This document shows, one piece after another, positions 25,876-35,674 of a DNA stretch of 64,000 bases. The notes under the pieces were generated by a model. The model saw nothing but the letters and a program-made list of their open reading frames with translations, searched no databases and was not told the DNA's origin. The DNA is from CAZNPH01 sp964574985 (GTDB lineage: Bacteria > Bacteroidota > Bacteroidia > Bacteroidales > SM23-62). The stretch's first letter is position 1; the number at the start of each line of letters is the position of its first letter. The position numbers were made by a program, and so were the translations under genes. The stretch is taken from positions 20,243 through 84,242 of the forward strand of contig CAZNPH010000017.1 of the NCBI GenBank assembly GCA_964574985.1, in the 5' to 3' direction.

Positions 25876-25980
25876 AGCTTTCACTTATTTCGATAAATAT
25901 TCCCCGCTGGAACCTTCGGGACTGAAAGGGCCGGTCCGTCTCAGAATATATGGCAGGAACAGCCGGTAAGCATACCCGGG

Positions 25981-27096
25981 TCAGACCCGGCCGGTGATCA
26001 CCAGCGACAACAGGCCCAGTCCGATCACAAGCATGACCAGTCCGGTGATCAAATGGATCCTTCCGCGGTTTTCCTTTCTCATCATTTCCACCCTGGCCGT
26101 GGTGGTCAGTCCGTACCCCACACCCAGGGTTATGATGATGAAAGGCAAAATGAAAATAAGGTTGTAGATGAGCAGGAGCCATATGGCCAGCATCCGGGAG
26201 GCGGATTCGCTGAGCATGCCGATTACCACGATGTAAGGTCCGGAAGTACAGGGCAGAAGGAATATACTGACCAGAAAACCGATCCCAAAGGCCCCGGGAA
26301 CCGAAGTGACCCCGGAAGTGATCTTCTGTACCCTGGGTTGCCAGGACCGGGGCACTTCCATGCTGAACCATTTTTCCGGCCAGAGGGCATCCTTGATGTT
26401 GGCCAGTCCGATCAGAACGGCCAGCACGGAAACCACGATGTATATGGTTTGCTGTATGCCTGCGATGCTTATGGCTGCATACAGCCCAAGGCCCATCAAC
26501 AGGTAGGATATGAAGGTTGAAGCGGTGAATGCCAGGCCCGCCCTGATGACCCGGCTTTTGTTCCTTTTTCCCACCATGATGGTGCCCAGGAGCAAGGCCA
26601 GCACGGCACAGGCACAGGGATTGATGGCATCCACGGCTGCGGCGCTCAGTACAGCCGGAATGCTGATCCTGCGGGTGACGGATTTCTGTTCCGGCAGGAG
26701 GGTCAGGGGTGAAGGGGCACCGGTCCGCAAGGCTTTTCTCACCGATTCTTCAATGGCCCGGAGAGATGTTCTTTCATCGCCGGCAATGAGCGTATCTCCG
26801 ACCACGATGGACGGGGTGGTGATCCTGGTATCGTAAAGAGCTGCAAAGCGGCTCAGGAGTCTGGCATTTTCCGGATCGTGGATCTCGAATTTTTTGATTT
26901 CCACCGGGTAAACGGACCTGATCCTTTGTTCCAGGAACCTTTCCACCCTGGCGCAGTGCGGACAGCCGGCTTCATAAAACATCAGCACTTCCATGGGGTT
27001 TTCCCCGGTGGTTTTGTTATCAGCAGATCCTGCAAGGAAGAAAACAGAACAAATCAACAGGGCAAATACACTTATATATTTATTCTTTCCGGTCAT
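25981..27096 (-). CDS. Thioredoxin-fold plus CcdA/DsbD-like membrane protein
   Basis: Starting at ATG 27096 the protein has 371 residues. A signal or first membrane segment (VFALLICSVFFLAG) is followed by a thioredoxin-like domain with C45-P-H-C48 and a cis-Pro loop (TTPSIVVG). Then come about six membrane segments of the CcdA/DsbD type. INPCACAVL and FLLPCTSGPY carry the two cysteines expected to pass electrons across the inner membrane. It should carry reducing power from the cytoplasm to periplasmic thiols. The upstream DUF1573-rhodanese lipoprotein (gap 62 bases) is probably co-transcribed. The compact fusion with the thioredoxin domain first differs from DsbD, where that domain is C-terminal. 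Confidence 0.82.
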   Translation of the reverse strand: MTGKNKYISVFALLICSVFFLAGSADNKTTGENPMEVLMFYEAGCPHCARVERFLEQRIRSVYPVEIKKFEIHDPENARLLSRFAALYDTRITTPSIVVGDTLIAGDERTSLRAIEESVRKALRTGAPSPLTLLPEQKSVTRRISIPAVLSAAAVDAINPCACAVLALLLGTIMVGKRNKSRVIRAGLAFTASTFISYLLMGLGLYAAISIAGIQQTIYIVVSVLAVLIGLANIKDALWPEKWFSMEVPRSWQPRVQKITSGVTSVPGAFGIGFLVSIFLLPCTSGPYIVVIGMLSESASRMLAIWLLLIYNLIFILPFIIITLGVGYGLTTTARVEMMRKENRGRIHLITGLVMLVIGLGLLSLVITGRV

Positions 27097-27158
27097 TATT
27101 ACTGATCGGTAAATTCCTTTTATTAAGCCGGTTAAGGTTTGGGAGGGGTTCCGGTAGT

Positions 27159-27926
27159 TTACCTGGGGCCCTCGATGATGAACCGTTCCCCGTATCTGCG
27201 TTTCCATTCCCCGATCCCTCCGATGATGCTCAGCGCCTCCGTGTAACCATTGTTCTGCAGTTCCAGGGCCAGTTCATCGCTTTCCTTTCCTTCGTCAGAG
27301 TACAGGTAGATCATAAAGTCCTTGGGTAACATGGAGACCCAGTCCGCCACCCCGGCCGCGGGCACATGGATGGCGCCGGCAATATGGCCCTTCCGGAAAG
27401 TTCCTGAATCCCTGATATCCACCAAAACAAAGAAATTATAATACAATTCACCGATGGGAACCTGATGTGCCTTGACAGGCAGAACATCGGCAGTTACACT
27501 CAATGTCATGGGGCTGTGTTCGGGATTGCCGTAGCGTACTTTCACTTCCCGGGTTGGTTTTTGCCCTCCGTATCCCAGGGTTTCAAAAATAAACTCCAGT
27601 TTGGCCGAATCGCCCGCGGCAAGGTAAGACACCTCGGATACGGCTGTGCATCCGCCCTGGGAGAGGTCGTGCACGGATATGTTCTTTGCATCGGCCTTTC
27701 CTTCATTGACCAGGGTGAAGGTTACGCTGGTCCGTATGCCCTCCCTTATTTCCCCAAGGTCCCTGACTGCTCCGTCCCTTACCGTGAGTCTGGGCAAAGG
27801 CTGCCCTGCCGGCAATTCCTCTTTCCGGACCTGCTTTTCCTTTCCCGGATCATCCTTCTGTTTCTTATTTGCACAGCCGGAAGCAATGAAAATAAGCAGA
27901 ATACAGGCAATGGCTCTGATATGCAT
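27159..27926 (-). CDS. DUF1573-rhodanese lipoprotein with altered active site
   Basis: With ATG 27926 the protein has 255 residues and a lipoprotein signal (LIFIASGC). Residues 50-155 form a DUF1573 Ig-like domain (VRDLGEIREGIRTSVTFTLVNEG). Residues 160-250 form a rhodanese domain (LVDIRDSGTFRKGHIAGAIHVP, GYTEALSIIGGIGEWK). At the catalytic loop, where YC(x)GxRS is expected, it reads YLYSDEGKES. The sulfur-carrying Cys is replaced by Ser, so sulfurtransferase activity is unlikely. The surface lipoprotein may act as a binding partner for the redox protein encoded downstream. A start at 27998 would overlap the upstream gene and precede the signal, so it is less likely. Confidence 0.78.
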   Translation of the reverse strand: MHIRAIACILLIFIASGCANKKQKDDPGKEKQVRKEELPAGQPLPRLTVRDGAVRDLGEIREGIRTSVTFTLVNEGKADAKNISVHDLSQGGCTAVSEVSYLAAGDSAKLEFIFETLGYGGQKPTREVKVRYGNPEHSPMTLSVTADVLPVKAHQVPIGELYYNFFVLVDIRDSGTFRKGHIAGAIHVPAAGVADWVSMLPKDFMIYLYSDEGKESDELALELQNNGYTEALSIIGGIGEWKRRYGERFIIEGPR

Positions 27927-27976
27927 TTGCACCCCCTTCCTGAAAGTTTGTTTGAAGCCTGAAGGCCGGTTGATGT

Positions 27977-30268
27977 CTATTTGAATACAATTTTCCATTC
28001 CGCCGGGGCTTCCGTTCCGGTGAACGCAACCTCAAGTGTTCCGTCGGCATTGATGCCATGTGTGACTTCGCCGGCAGTGGATTCGGCACCGGCAAATTCA
28101 TAATTGTCAGGGACATGGATGAACAATGCATACCGGTCGCCAGGGACCGTCTCTGAAACGCCCGCGAGGGATTTTTCTTCCCCGTTCCAGTTTATTTCCC
28201 GGATACTGTAAGCGGCGGTCAGGTGCCTGGAAGTGGCCAGCAACTGGGGGATGTCGGCTGCTTTTTTAATGATCAGGGCCTTTGTGCCGTGGGCAGGCAC
28301 TTCTTCCTGTATCTTTCCGTTTGACACCCCGAGAAGCCAATTGTCCCAATAGTCGTAAACCAGGTAATCATTTCCGGCTTCCAATCCCAGATCTTCCTGC
28401 AGGTCGAGTGTTTTTTCAGCCGTTTTACCCTCCCAGTTGTACAAGGCCACCACATCATACATGCCTGAAGCCGCGTTGACTTTCAGGTCCAGTGCCCTGG
28501 GATATTCCTCGGGTTTCGGGCAACAAGCGGCCTTTGCCTTGAATGGATAGAGGTCCATGGCCCGGATGGGCATGGTGGGCATGGTTTTTCTGTATAATTC
28601 GAGTTTGTCGCCGGGCAGGGCTTTTACCTTTTCGGGATACCGGCTGGCCCAGCCTATATGGTAATCGCTGTGCAGAAAATTCTGAAGCCTTTCCCTGGAG
28701 AAATCGGCAATAAAATCACTGATGATATATGCCTGGCCGGAAAGGGAGATGGAACTGACAATGGTTTTGGCCTCGTCCATGGTCAGCGGGTCCCTGATCA
28801 TCACATCATCCGGATCGGACCACCAGCATATCCCGTTCAGCCAGTTCGCTCCGAACAGGGAATTAAAGTAGGTTTGCATGCCGTCCGTAAAATGACCTTC
28901 TCCGGTCCACTGGGCGTAATCGTCCCCGCCGGTACGCGATCCGTCAAAAAAACCGAAACCCACTCCGATTTCATGCATGGCACATCCGACAATGTAATTG
29001 TCGTCTCCCATGGCTTCCCGGATGGCGGCCTGGGCATTCCGGTAGGCTTCCCGGCTGTCCATATCGGGATTGAAGGCGTTTTCCCTGTTTTCCTCGTAAT
29101 AATTCATCCAGGTGCCCCAGCCGGCATCCTTCAGATAGTCGAGGCCCCATTCGTTCACCAGTGTTTGGAAAAGCGGGGTCAGATGCTTTTCGATCACTTC
29201 CGGATTGGTATAATCGAGTCTGACTACCGTCTTATCCGCCGTGCAGCATGCACCCGAAAGGTTTCCCAGTGAGTCCCTGAGGAAGAATTCTTCAGGGTAT
29301 TTGTCGCTCATGGAGGGATTTGCATAATTGTCACCGTAGACATTTATCCAGAGTCCCGGTTTCAGTCCTTTTTCCCTGATATGACTGAACCACCACTTAC
29401 CCCCGTCGGGATACATTTCCTTGTTCCATTCCAGCCAGTTGGCCTGTTCCCCCCGGGTAAACGCCGCATCCAGTTGCACATATTCGAGTCCGTATGCCTT
29501 CAGTTTCTCAGCCAGGGCATCGGTCTCCGAGACCAGGTCTTCCTGTGTGGGGGCCATATAGTAGCAATACCAGCTGCTCCATCCGGTGGGCGCCGTTTCG
29601 AATCTTTCGGGAATGGGTTTGTATACGGGCTTGAATTCCGTTTGCTGATTATCGGCGAGTCCGATTACCCGGGTGTAGTAATCCCTGGCCACAATAAATT
29701 CCTTGTGGTCGGTTACCGGCACCTGTATATCCATCAGCGTGTGGTCGTCTTTGTTTCGTGACAGTTTGCTTCCCCGGGTAAAGCGGATCATTATATCGGT
29801 TTCCATGTCAAACAGGTTGTATATATTGGTGGCGGAAACAAAACCCATCTGAGTGTACATGATCCCGTTGTCCTGTTGGGCGATCCGTGCGGGGATCCTT
29901 TTTTCACCGGCCGGTGCGGTCCCTGTAATGATCCCGTTGTCAGCCGAACAGAAAACATTGATGCCCGATTCCGAAATGATGAATTTCCACTCGGTTTCTT
30001 CGGGTTTTTCGGTGTCGATGACCAATTCTCCGTTTTCTTCTGTCAATGACCAATCCGAAAGAGGGATCATTTCATTTCCGTCTTTCAGATTGAGCCGCAC
30101 CTGGGTGGCTATCTCATCCAGTCCGTCCACCGCAATGCTCAGGGTACTGGTTGCCGGATCGGCGTTAATGATCCAGCCATATTGTTCATACTGTGTCGTT
30201 TTCCGGCATCCTGCCATGATCAGCAGCATGACCGGTACAAACATAATGGTTCTTAATGAATGTTTCAT
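27977..30268 (-). CDS. Alpha-galactosidase-like GH36/clan GH-D lipoprotein
   Basis: The start chosen is ATG 30268, giving a compact lipoprotein signal (MLLIMAGC); ATG 30295 is an alternative. The 763-residue protein has an N-terminal beta-rich domain (to about residue 220) and a GH-D barrel: TGWSSWYCYYM, LEYVQLDAAF, KPGLWINVYGD. D381 in LDYLKDAGWGTW is the likely nucleophile, and D449/D450 in RTGGDDYAQW are candidates for the acid/base. A C-terminal beta-sandwich follows. Family members remove terminal alpha-galactose from oligosaccharides. The lipoprotein signal places it in the periplasm or at the surface. Family call is good; specificity not certain. Confidence 0.8.
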   Translation of the reverse strand: MKHSLRTIMFVPVMLLIMAGCRKTTQYEQYGWIINADPATSTLSIAVDGLDEIATQVRLNLKDGNEMIPLSDWSLTEENGELVIDTEKPEETEWKFIISESGINVFCSADNGIITGTAPAGEKRIPARIAQQDNGIMYTQMGFVSATNIYNLFDMETDIMIRFTRGSKLSRNKDDHTLMDIQVPVTDHKEFIVARDYYTRVIGLADNQQTEFKPVYKPIPERFETAPTGWSSWYCYYMAPTQEDLVSETDALAEKLKAYGLEYVQLDAAFTRGEQANWLEWNKEMYPDGGKWWFSHIREKGLKPGLWINVYGDNYANPSMSDKYPEEFFLRDSLGNLSGACCTADKTVVRLDYTNPEVIEKHLTPLFQTLVNEWGLDYLKDAGWGTWMNYYEENRENAFNPDMDSREAYRNAQAAIREAMGDDNYIVGCAMHEIGVGFGFFDGSRTGGDDYAQWTGEGHFTDGMQTYFNSLFGANWLNGICWWSDPDDVMIRDPLTMDEAKTIVSSISLSGQAYIISDFIADFSRERLQNFLHSDYHIGWASRYPEKVKALPGDKLELYRKTMPTMPIRAMDLYPFKAKAACCPKPEEYPRALDLKVNAASGMYDVVALYNWEGKTAEKTLDLQEDLGLEAGNDYLVYDYWDNWLLGVSNGKIQEEVPAHGTKALIIKKAADIPQLLATSRHLTAAYSIREINWNGEEKSLAGVSETVPGDRYALFIHVPDNYEFAGAESTAGEVTHGINADGTLEVAFTGTEAPAEWKIVFK

Positions 30269-30371
30269 TTTTCCGGGGATTGATGATTCTTTCATTTTTG
30301 TTGGCTTAAAAATAAGATAAATGAATGAAAAATACTGATGTTTACATAAAAAAAATTGATACATACGATAT

Positions 30372-31250
30372 TTATATTTCCACACCAAAAAGCTTGCGGG
30401 CACCGATGCCTACCAGAAAACTGATGGCGGCAACGGATAATGAAATGGCGGTCATTTCGGCGAACCGTCCCCATAAGCCCAGGCCTTTGGCCGTGGTGAT
30501 ATAAAAATTGTATGACAGGATGATCACAATGCTCAGTATCAGCATCAGCCCCAGGGCCCGGTATACATTACTCACCAAAAGGTAGGGCAGAATCAGGACA
30601 AGAACGGTCGCAATGTATGCCACCCCGGTATAGACAGCTGATTTCACGGGGCTTTTGGTTGATGTTCCGTCTGCTTCTTCACGGGAGGACAATAGTTCTG
30701 AAGCGGCCATGGACATGGATGCGGCAATTCCGGTAATGAATCCGGCCATGGCAATGACCCTGCTGTCCTGAAGCGCAAATGTGAGTCCGGCCAGCGCCCC
30801 GGTCAGTTCTACCAGCGCATCGTTGAGTCCGAGCACTATGGACCCTGCATACTTGACCGGTTCCTCCTCGATGAGTCCGAGCAACTCAGCTTCATGTTTC
30901 TGTTCGTCCATTATCACATCCGCCATTTCAGGCAATTCAGCCTTAAGTTCTGAATACACGCCCTGGGTTACATGCTCACCCCGTTCCATAAGCCTGAGTC
31001 CGAACGACAAACCGAATACACGTGAAATGAACAGATACCAGAATATTCTGAATTTCCGCGGGTGCACCTCCGTTTTTGTGAAACCTTTGAAGAATTTGCA
31101 GTGGTCCAGTTCGTCGCCGGCAATGCGCTCAAGGACCTCACGGTTTTCCTTTTTCCTTGTGTGTCCCGCGAGTTTTCTGTAAATGTGGTGTTCGGTGATC
31201 TCGTTTCGCTGGGCGGCCAGCAGTTCTTTCCGGGGGATTTTCGGGTCCAT
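30372..31250 (-). CDS. Rubrerythrin-like domain fused to VIT1/CCC1 membrane transporter
   Basis: The 292-residue protein has a ferritin-like N-terminal half with the di-iron ligands suggested by RNEITEHHIYRKLA, RIAGDELDHCKFF and DEQKHEAEL. The C-terminal half is a VIT1/CCC1 domain starting GLNDALVELTGALAGLTFAL with the conserved Asn-Asp, followed by four more hydrophobic segments. VIT1/CCC1 proteins carry Fe2+ or Mn2+ across membranes; the ferritin-like module probably binds or oxidizes the metal. This fusion is known from bacteria (mbfA-like exporters). Its 5' region contains a weak hairpin facing the same strand. It sits alone between the GH36 gene and an unrelated membrane protein. Confidence 0.83.
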   Translation of the reverse strand: MDPKIPRKELLAAQRNEITEHHIYRKLAGHTRKKENREVLERIAGDELDHCKFFKGFTKTEVHPRKFRIFWYLFISRVFGLSFGLRLMERGEHVTQGVYSELKAELPEMADVIMDEQKHEAELLGLIEEEPVKYAGSIVLGLNDALVELTGALAGLTFALQDSRVIAMAGFITGIAASMSMAASELLSSREEADGTSTKSPVKSAVYTGVAYIATVLVLILPYLLVSNVYRALGLMLILSIVIILSYNFYITTAKGLGLWGRFAEMTAISLSVAAISFLVGIGARKLFGVEI

Positions 31251-31319
31251 TTATACGGGATTTTGGTTGAATTTTATTTTTGTGCTTAAAAATATTTATC
31301 TCCGGAAGTTATAAAAAAA

Positions 31320-31339
31320 ACCTGGTATGAGAATCAGGT
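31320..31339 (-). terminator. Weak hairpin with T-run on the minus strand
   Basis: ACCTG (31320-31324) pairs with CAGGT (31335-31339) around a 10-base loop, and on the minus strand is followed by eight T. It lies about 70 bases before the rubrerythrin-VIT1 start, so it would stop transcripts arriving from the right or act as a leader attenuator. The stem is only five base pairs. Confidence 0.28.
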
Positions 31340-31390
31340 CGGTTAGAAGCAGATCGGAATTATTTAATGTATTTTTGAAAAAACAGGTTA

Positions 31391-32026
31391 ATGCTGCATG
31401 AATCCATGAAGCGCATCCGTATATATCGCATCAGGCTTGCACCGCTGCTGATCCTTTTGGTTTTGTCCCTGACAAGTATTTGCATTATGGGTTCCGCACT
31501 GTCAAAGTCCGGGCATGCATTTCTGATGGGAGCAATGGTTGAACATGGCACTGTACAAAAATATCTGGATGAAAAGTGTGATTCGGAAAATTACAGGTTA
31601 TGTGCGTACAAGGATTCCCTGCCGGAAAAGGCATGGCAATTTGTGTGGGATGAAGACAGTCCGTTTTACAAGACCGGGGGATGGAAAGGAACCAGGCAGG
31701 AATTCAATGAGATCATCACCGGGACCCTGACATCACCAAAATATCTCCTCCTTCACATCCGGGAGTCTGCCAAAGCAACACTGCAACAGCTTACCAGGTT
31801 TGAGATCGGGGACGGAAGCGGTGTTTTTCTCCATGGGGCACTTCTGCATAAAAGGATCGGTACATACTTTCCCCGGGAATTACCACAGTATGAAAAGTCC
31901 CTGCAGAATCAGAACAGGTTGTTTTTCACCGGATCATTCAATATCCTGCAAACAGTCATTGTGGTTGTTTCGGTGGCCGGACTCGCAATGTTGTTTCTTA
32001 TCAGAAAAAAATTTACCAGGATATGA
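31391..32026 (+). CDS. Membrane protein of unknown function, probably truncated
   Basis: The protein has 211 residues, with one N-terminal hydrophobic segment (LAPLLILLVLSLTSICIMG) and one C-terminal segment (TVIVVVSVAGLAMLFLI) before a basic end. The soluble middle includes CDSENYRLCAYKDSLPE, WDEDSPFYKTGGW and SPKYLLLHIRESAKATLQQL. I recall this pattern from uncharacterised, larger Bacteroidota membrane proteins. The small size suggests that both N- and C-terminal membrane parts are missing. The 291 bases between this stop and the RimK-type gene have no clear gene and may be decayed sequence. A start at ATG 31406 is equally possible. Confidence 0.5.
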   Translation: MLHESMKRIRIYRIRLAPLLILLVLSLTSICIMGSALSKSGHAFLMGAMVEHGTVQKYLDEKCDSENYRLCAYKDSLPEKAWQFVWDEDSPFYKTGGWKGTRQEFNEIITGTLTSPKYLLLHIRESAKATLQQLTRFEIGDGSGVFLHGALLHKRIGTYFPRELPQYEKSLQNQNRLFFTGSFNILQTVIVVVSVAGLAMLFLIRKKFTRI

Positions 32027-32317
32027 AAAAACATCCCTTGTGTGGCTTTCGTGTACCTGTTTATCCCGGGCAATGAAAAACCATCCGGGAAAATCAAGGA
32101 TCAATTCAGGTGATAGCCCTGGCTGTTCATTTCAGCAGACAGGAAGATTTTGTGTTGATCCTGATCCAGGGGATAATCCCAGCATCCCATCCTGTGAAAA
32201 AGCCGCCCCCCGAAACCTGCCTTGAATTTATACAGTCCGTATAGCGGATGTGCAGGAATGGCAAAACAAACAAAAATATGATCAGATTAAAAATTTCAGA
32301 TTAGATTTGTATAAGAT

Positions 32318-33226
32318 ATGCTCGGATGGTTGCTATATAAAGATTCAGGGGATCTGGTACGGAAGGAAGTATATGAGATCAAGCGGTTCATCGATGCTGC
32401 TGCGGATCATGACATTGAATTGCTGATACTGAGTCCCGAACAGATTGATATCATCGTGACCCGGGAAGACAGGAAAAGTATTCTGGTCGATGGTGTGCCT
32501 ACCGCATTGCCGGATTTTATCCTGCCCAGGATGGGAGCAAATACAACATACTTTGCCCTTGCAGTCATCCGGCACCTTGAAAGACTTGGTGTTTATTCGG
32601 TGAACAGTTCCCAGGGCATCGATACGGTGAAGGACAAACTTTTTACATTGCAGATCCTGGCGGAGTCGAACTTTCCCATACCCAAAACGATTCTGTTGAA
32701 ATTCCCCGCCGGACCGGATATTGTGGAAAAGCATCTGAAATTTCCGGTAATCGTGAAAACCTTGTCCGGTTCCCAGGGCAGCGGTGTTTTTTTAAGCACC
32801 GAAAAAAATTCCTTTGATGATCTCTTGCACCTGATACATGCCACCAATAAGACCGCCAACATCATTCTTCAGGAATTCATCGAAACAAGCAAAGGCAGGG
32901 ATTTGCGTGTTCTTACCATCGGAGGAAGGGTATTGGCGGCCATGGAAAGAGTAGCCCGGAACGGGAGTTTTAAAGCAAATTACAGCATCGGCGGGGAAGT
33001 CATTACATATGAGATTACTCCGGAAATCGAATGGTTGGTACTGGAGGTATCCAGGATACTGAATCTTGATGTTGCAGGCATCGACTTGCTGTTTGACAGG
33101 CAAGGATTCAAGATATGTGAAGTGAATTCTTCCCCGGGTTTTGAAGGAATGGAAAAGTGCAATGATATAAATGTCGCCGATGAGATATTCCGGTTTGTAA
33201 AAATGAAACTGGGACAGTTTTCATGA
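32318..33226 (+). CDS. RimK-family ATP-grasp ligase
   Basis: The 302-residue protein shows the RimK layout. An N-terminal domain with LPRMGANTTYFALAVIRHLE and NSSQGIDTVKDKLFTLQIL is followed by the ATP-grasp core: PVIVKTLSGSQGSGVFL (about residues 143-159), IILQEFIETSKGRDLRVLTIGG, then the Mg-binding end CEVNSSPGFEGME. Such enzymes attach glutamate or other amino acids to a protein or small carboxylate. No substrate gene is adjacent. TAGATTTG, an exact TAnnTTTG match, lies nine bases before the ATG, which would give a nearly leaderless transcript. It converges with the beta-mannosidase gene, 50 bases apart. Confidence 0.85.
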   Translation: MLGWLLYKDSGDLVRKEVYEIKRFIDAAADHDIELLILSPEQIDIIVTREDRKSILVDGVPTALPDFILPRMGANTTYFALAVIRHLERLGVYSVNSSQGIDTVKDKLFTLQILAESNFPIPKTILLKFPAGPDIVEKHLKFPVIVKTLSGSQGSGVFLSTEKNSFDDLLHLIHATNKTANIILQEFIETSKGRDLRVLTIGGRVLAAMERVARNGSFKANYSIGGEVITYEITPEIEWLVLEVSRILNLDVAGIDLLFDRQGFKICEVNSSPGFEGMEKCNDINVADEIFRFVKMKLGQFS

Positions 33227-33276
33227 AATGAGCTCCGGCTGCAAAGGCCACCAGGGGCATCTTGCGCACGGGAGGG

Positions 33277-35634
33277 TCAGTCACCGAGTCTGAACCCTTC
33301 GTTGTCACCGGTTTCATACAAAAGATGGTATGAAGAATTGTATGATTCCCGGCCCCTGACCTCAAGGCTCACGGTCATGACCTGTTTGTCGAGTCCGGCC
33401 GGTAGCCGGGTTTGCACCAGGGGGCCGTGATGGTTGGTGTTGGGTTCGAGATCGGGAAATTCCCATGTCATCAGTTTTTCCTTCCCGGCGGCGGTGGTCA
33501 GGTATACATCCACGGTCTGGCCGGCTACCTTTGCATAATGATCGTTCAGGATATAACAGTCTATCTCCAGCTTTTCTCCGGGCTCCCAGGTGAATTTTCT
33601 GAATGATGCGCTGGCCAGGACCGGGCGGCATGAAGCCGCGACGGCATAAAAAGCAGGTTTGGTTTTGGAAGGGTAGGCGACCAGACTGTTATTGACCGCT
33701 GTGGGCCACGGCTCATTGTAACACCAGTTGACAGCCATTGAACAATAGGGTTTCTGCTGGCGGGCCGTTTCAAATATGCACTTGTAGCCGGCACATTGCA
33801 GGAACTGGCTCCTTTTGACAAGCGCTTCAAGGCTTGGGGCCTTGCCGAAGTATTTTTCCAGGGTGGGTAGTTCCAGCCAGGAATCCTCCATCCATGCACC
33901 GAATGCGTGATGGGTTTCCCAGGCGGTTCCCCGTTTTGGAGGGAAAAGTTCTTTTTCGGGGATCACCTCTTTCAGGGTTTCCACGGATGCCGATCCGGGC
34001 ATGCCGAATTCGGTGTACGCGGTTTTATCTGCCATGCGCATGACCTGAAATACCTCCTCTCCTGTACCATGGTCGTAAAAAATATAATGCCCGTGCCCCA
34101 CACCCATGACCGGCGATGTGGGGATAAAGGGAGTGTTAGGGTCAAGCCGGTAACAGAGGCTGTTCAGCAGCCGGAGGGGAAGGGACTGATCGGTCATCAG
34201 GGACCATTTGTTGAACAGTTCGTTTCCCCCGCTCCAGAGGGCCAGGGATGGATGTTGTTTTACACGGTGTATGATGGACCGGGCTTCCTGCTCCAGGATC
34301 TTGAGATACCGGGGATCATCCGGATAGGGGTTACATGCCAGTGGGAATTCCTGCCAGACCATGATGCCCAGGGAATCGCACAATTCAAAAAAAGATTCCT
34401 TGTTGGTGATCCCGCCTCCCCAGATCCTGAGAATGTTGAAGTTTGCTTCTTTGGCAAGGAGAAGCTGTTCACGGTAGCGCGCCCTGTCAATTGTCCCCGC
34501 GAATATTTCGGGGTGCACCCAGTTGCTTCCCTTGGCAAAGATCCGCCTGCCGTTGATCTCAATGGTGAAAGGCGGAACGCTTCTGGTTTTGGGATATTCC
34601 GAAGGTTCATCCCATGCCCCTTCGTTCATGACCAGTCTGATACGGCGGAATCCCGTCTTTTTTTCCACTTTGTCCGGTATTTTGCCTTTTTCATTGATCA
34701 GTGTCAGAGTGGAACTATACAGGACTGGTGTTCCGTGGTCATGTGGCCACCACAGCTCAACATTTGGAATGGTGGCCGGCAGGGTCATCTCTGCCGATGC
34801 TTCGCCTTTCATGTCCAGGACCTTGTTTCCGTCCGGACCGGTCATTTCCCACTGGTACACCATGCCCGCGGGATGGCTGACCTGCAGTGTATATTCCAGA
34901 TCAGCCGAAGAAAGATCTTCCGAAAGGGTATAATTCAACTCTTCAAAGATGATCATGGTTGCCGGCCGCACGGCCAGATATGTTTCGTCCCAGATGCCAA
35001 CGGGTACCAGGCGGGGATGCCAGTCCCAGCCATAGGGAACGGCCGGTTTGGCCGAATTGCGTGCCTGCCTTTTGCCGGGTTTTTCCGAAGGTGCCTTGGG
35101 GATGGGATGGATCAGCACTTCCAGGATATTCTCTTCATTCAGGTGATCATCAAGGATGAGGTCGACCGGTGTGAACATGCCTTCCTGACGGTGCAGCACC
35201 TGGCCGTTCAAAATGATCTCGAATTCATAATCGATCCCTTTTGATATAAAATGCAAATGATGGCCGGCAGGTATCTCCGGTTTCATGAATTCGGTCCGGT
35301 AGCGCCAGAACTTGTCTTCCAGGAAATGATAATCCCTGAAATGGTCATCAATGTAATAAGGTGGCAGATTCTCGCCTTTCATGTAGTCCAGCTGCACGGC
35401 ACCGGGAACGGAAGCCTCGTAAAATTTGCCGGGCCGGTCATTCCGGTTGTCTGCATAGCCTGTTTTCCAGCGAAGGGGTACGGTGTCTTGTTTTTTCATG
35501 GCGTGTAAGGGGATTGGGCCGGTTATGAAAAGGGCAATACAAAGGATCCGTGCTATGCCCTGTAAACGGATATTATGTATGGTCTTCTGTCTCTGACCGG
35601 TGGTTCGCTGCCATAGCAGTGATGAAGGTTTCAT
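33277..35634 (-). CDS. Secreted GH2 beta-mannosidase-like enzyme
   Basis: The 785-residue protein has an N-terminal signal (IARILCIALFITGPIPLHA) and the beta-mannosidase order: a jelly-roll domain (YRTEFMKPEIPAGHHL…GIDYEFEIILNG), PYGWDWHPRLVPVGIW, an Ig-like domain and a barrel. The barrel has FAKGSNWVHPE, RIWGGGITNKESFFELCD, acid/base E472 in WSGGNELF and nucleophile E542 in AYTEFGMPG. Ig-like domains end the protein. It hydrolyses terminal beta-mannosides. It reads with the GH31-creatininase-OMP genes, with a 40-base gap to the small OMP gene, so it may be the last gene of that operon. Confidence 0.87.
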   Translation of the reverse strand: MKPSSLLWQRTTGQRQKTIHNIRLQGIARILCIALFITGPIPLHAMKKQDTVPLRWKTGYADNRNDRPGKFYEASVPGAVQLDYMKGENLPPYYIDDHFRDYHFLEDKFWRYRTEFMKPEIPAGHHLHFISKGIDYEFEIILNGQVLHRQEGMFTPVDLILDDHLNEENILEVLIHPIPKAPSEKPGKRQARNSAKPAVPYGWDWHPRLVPVGIWDETYLAVRPATMIIFEELNYTLSEDLSSADLEYTLQVSHPAGMVYQWEMTGPDGNKVLDMKGEASAEMTLPATIPNVELWWPHDHGTPVLYSSTLTLINEKGKIPDKVEKKTGFRRIRLVMNEGAWDEPSEYPKTRSVPPFTIEINGRRIFAKGSNWVHPEIFAGTIDRARYREQLLLAKEANFNILRIWGGGITNKESFFELCDSLGIMVWQEFPLACNPYPDDPRYLKILEQEARSIIHRVKQHPSLALWSGGNELFNKWSLMTDQSLPLRLLNSLCYRLDPNTPFIPTSPVMGVGHGHYIFYDHGTGEEVFQVMRMADKTAYTEFGMPGSASVETLKEVIPEKELFPPKRGTAWETHHAFGAWMEDSWLELPTLEKYFGKAPSLEALVKRSQFLQCAGYKCIFETARQQKPYCSMAVNWCYNEPWPTAVNNSLVAYPSKTKPAFYAVAASCRPVLASASFRKFTWEPGEKLEIDCYILNDHYAKVAGQTVDVYLTTAAGKEKLMTWEFPDLEPNTNHHGPLVQTRLPAGLDKQVMTVSLEVRGRESYNSSYHLLYETGDNEGFRLGD

Positions 35635-35674
35635 TTTGAAGTGGTTGTTTATGGTTGTCGGAAATTTTGGAGGA

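Noticed and set aside
33907..35244. Long open plus-strand frame of about 445 codons
   Set aside because: It lies wholly antisense to the beta-mannosidase gene, has no recognisable motif, and its composition mirrors the codon use of the opposite strand. Similar antisense frames overlie other minus-strand genes.
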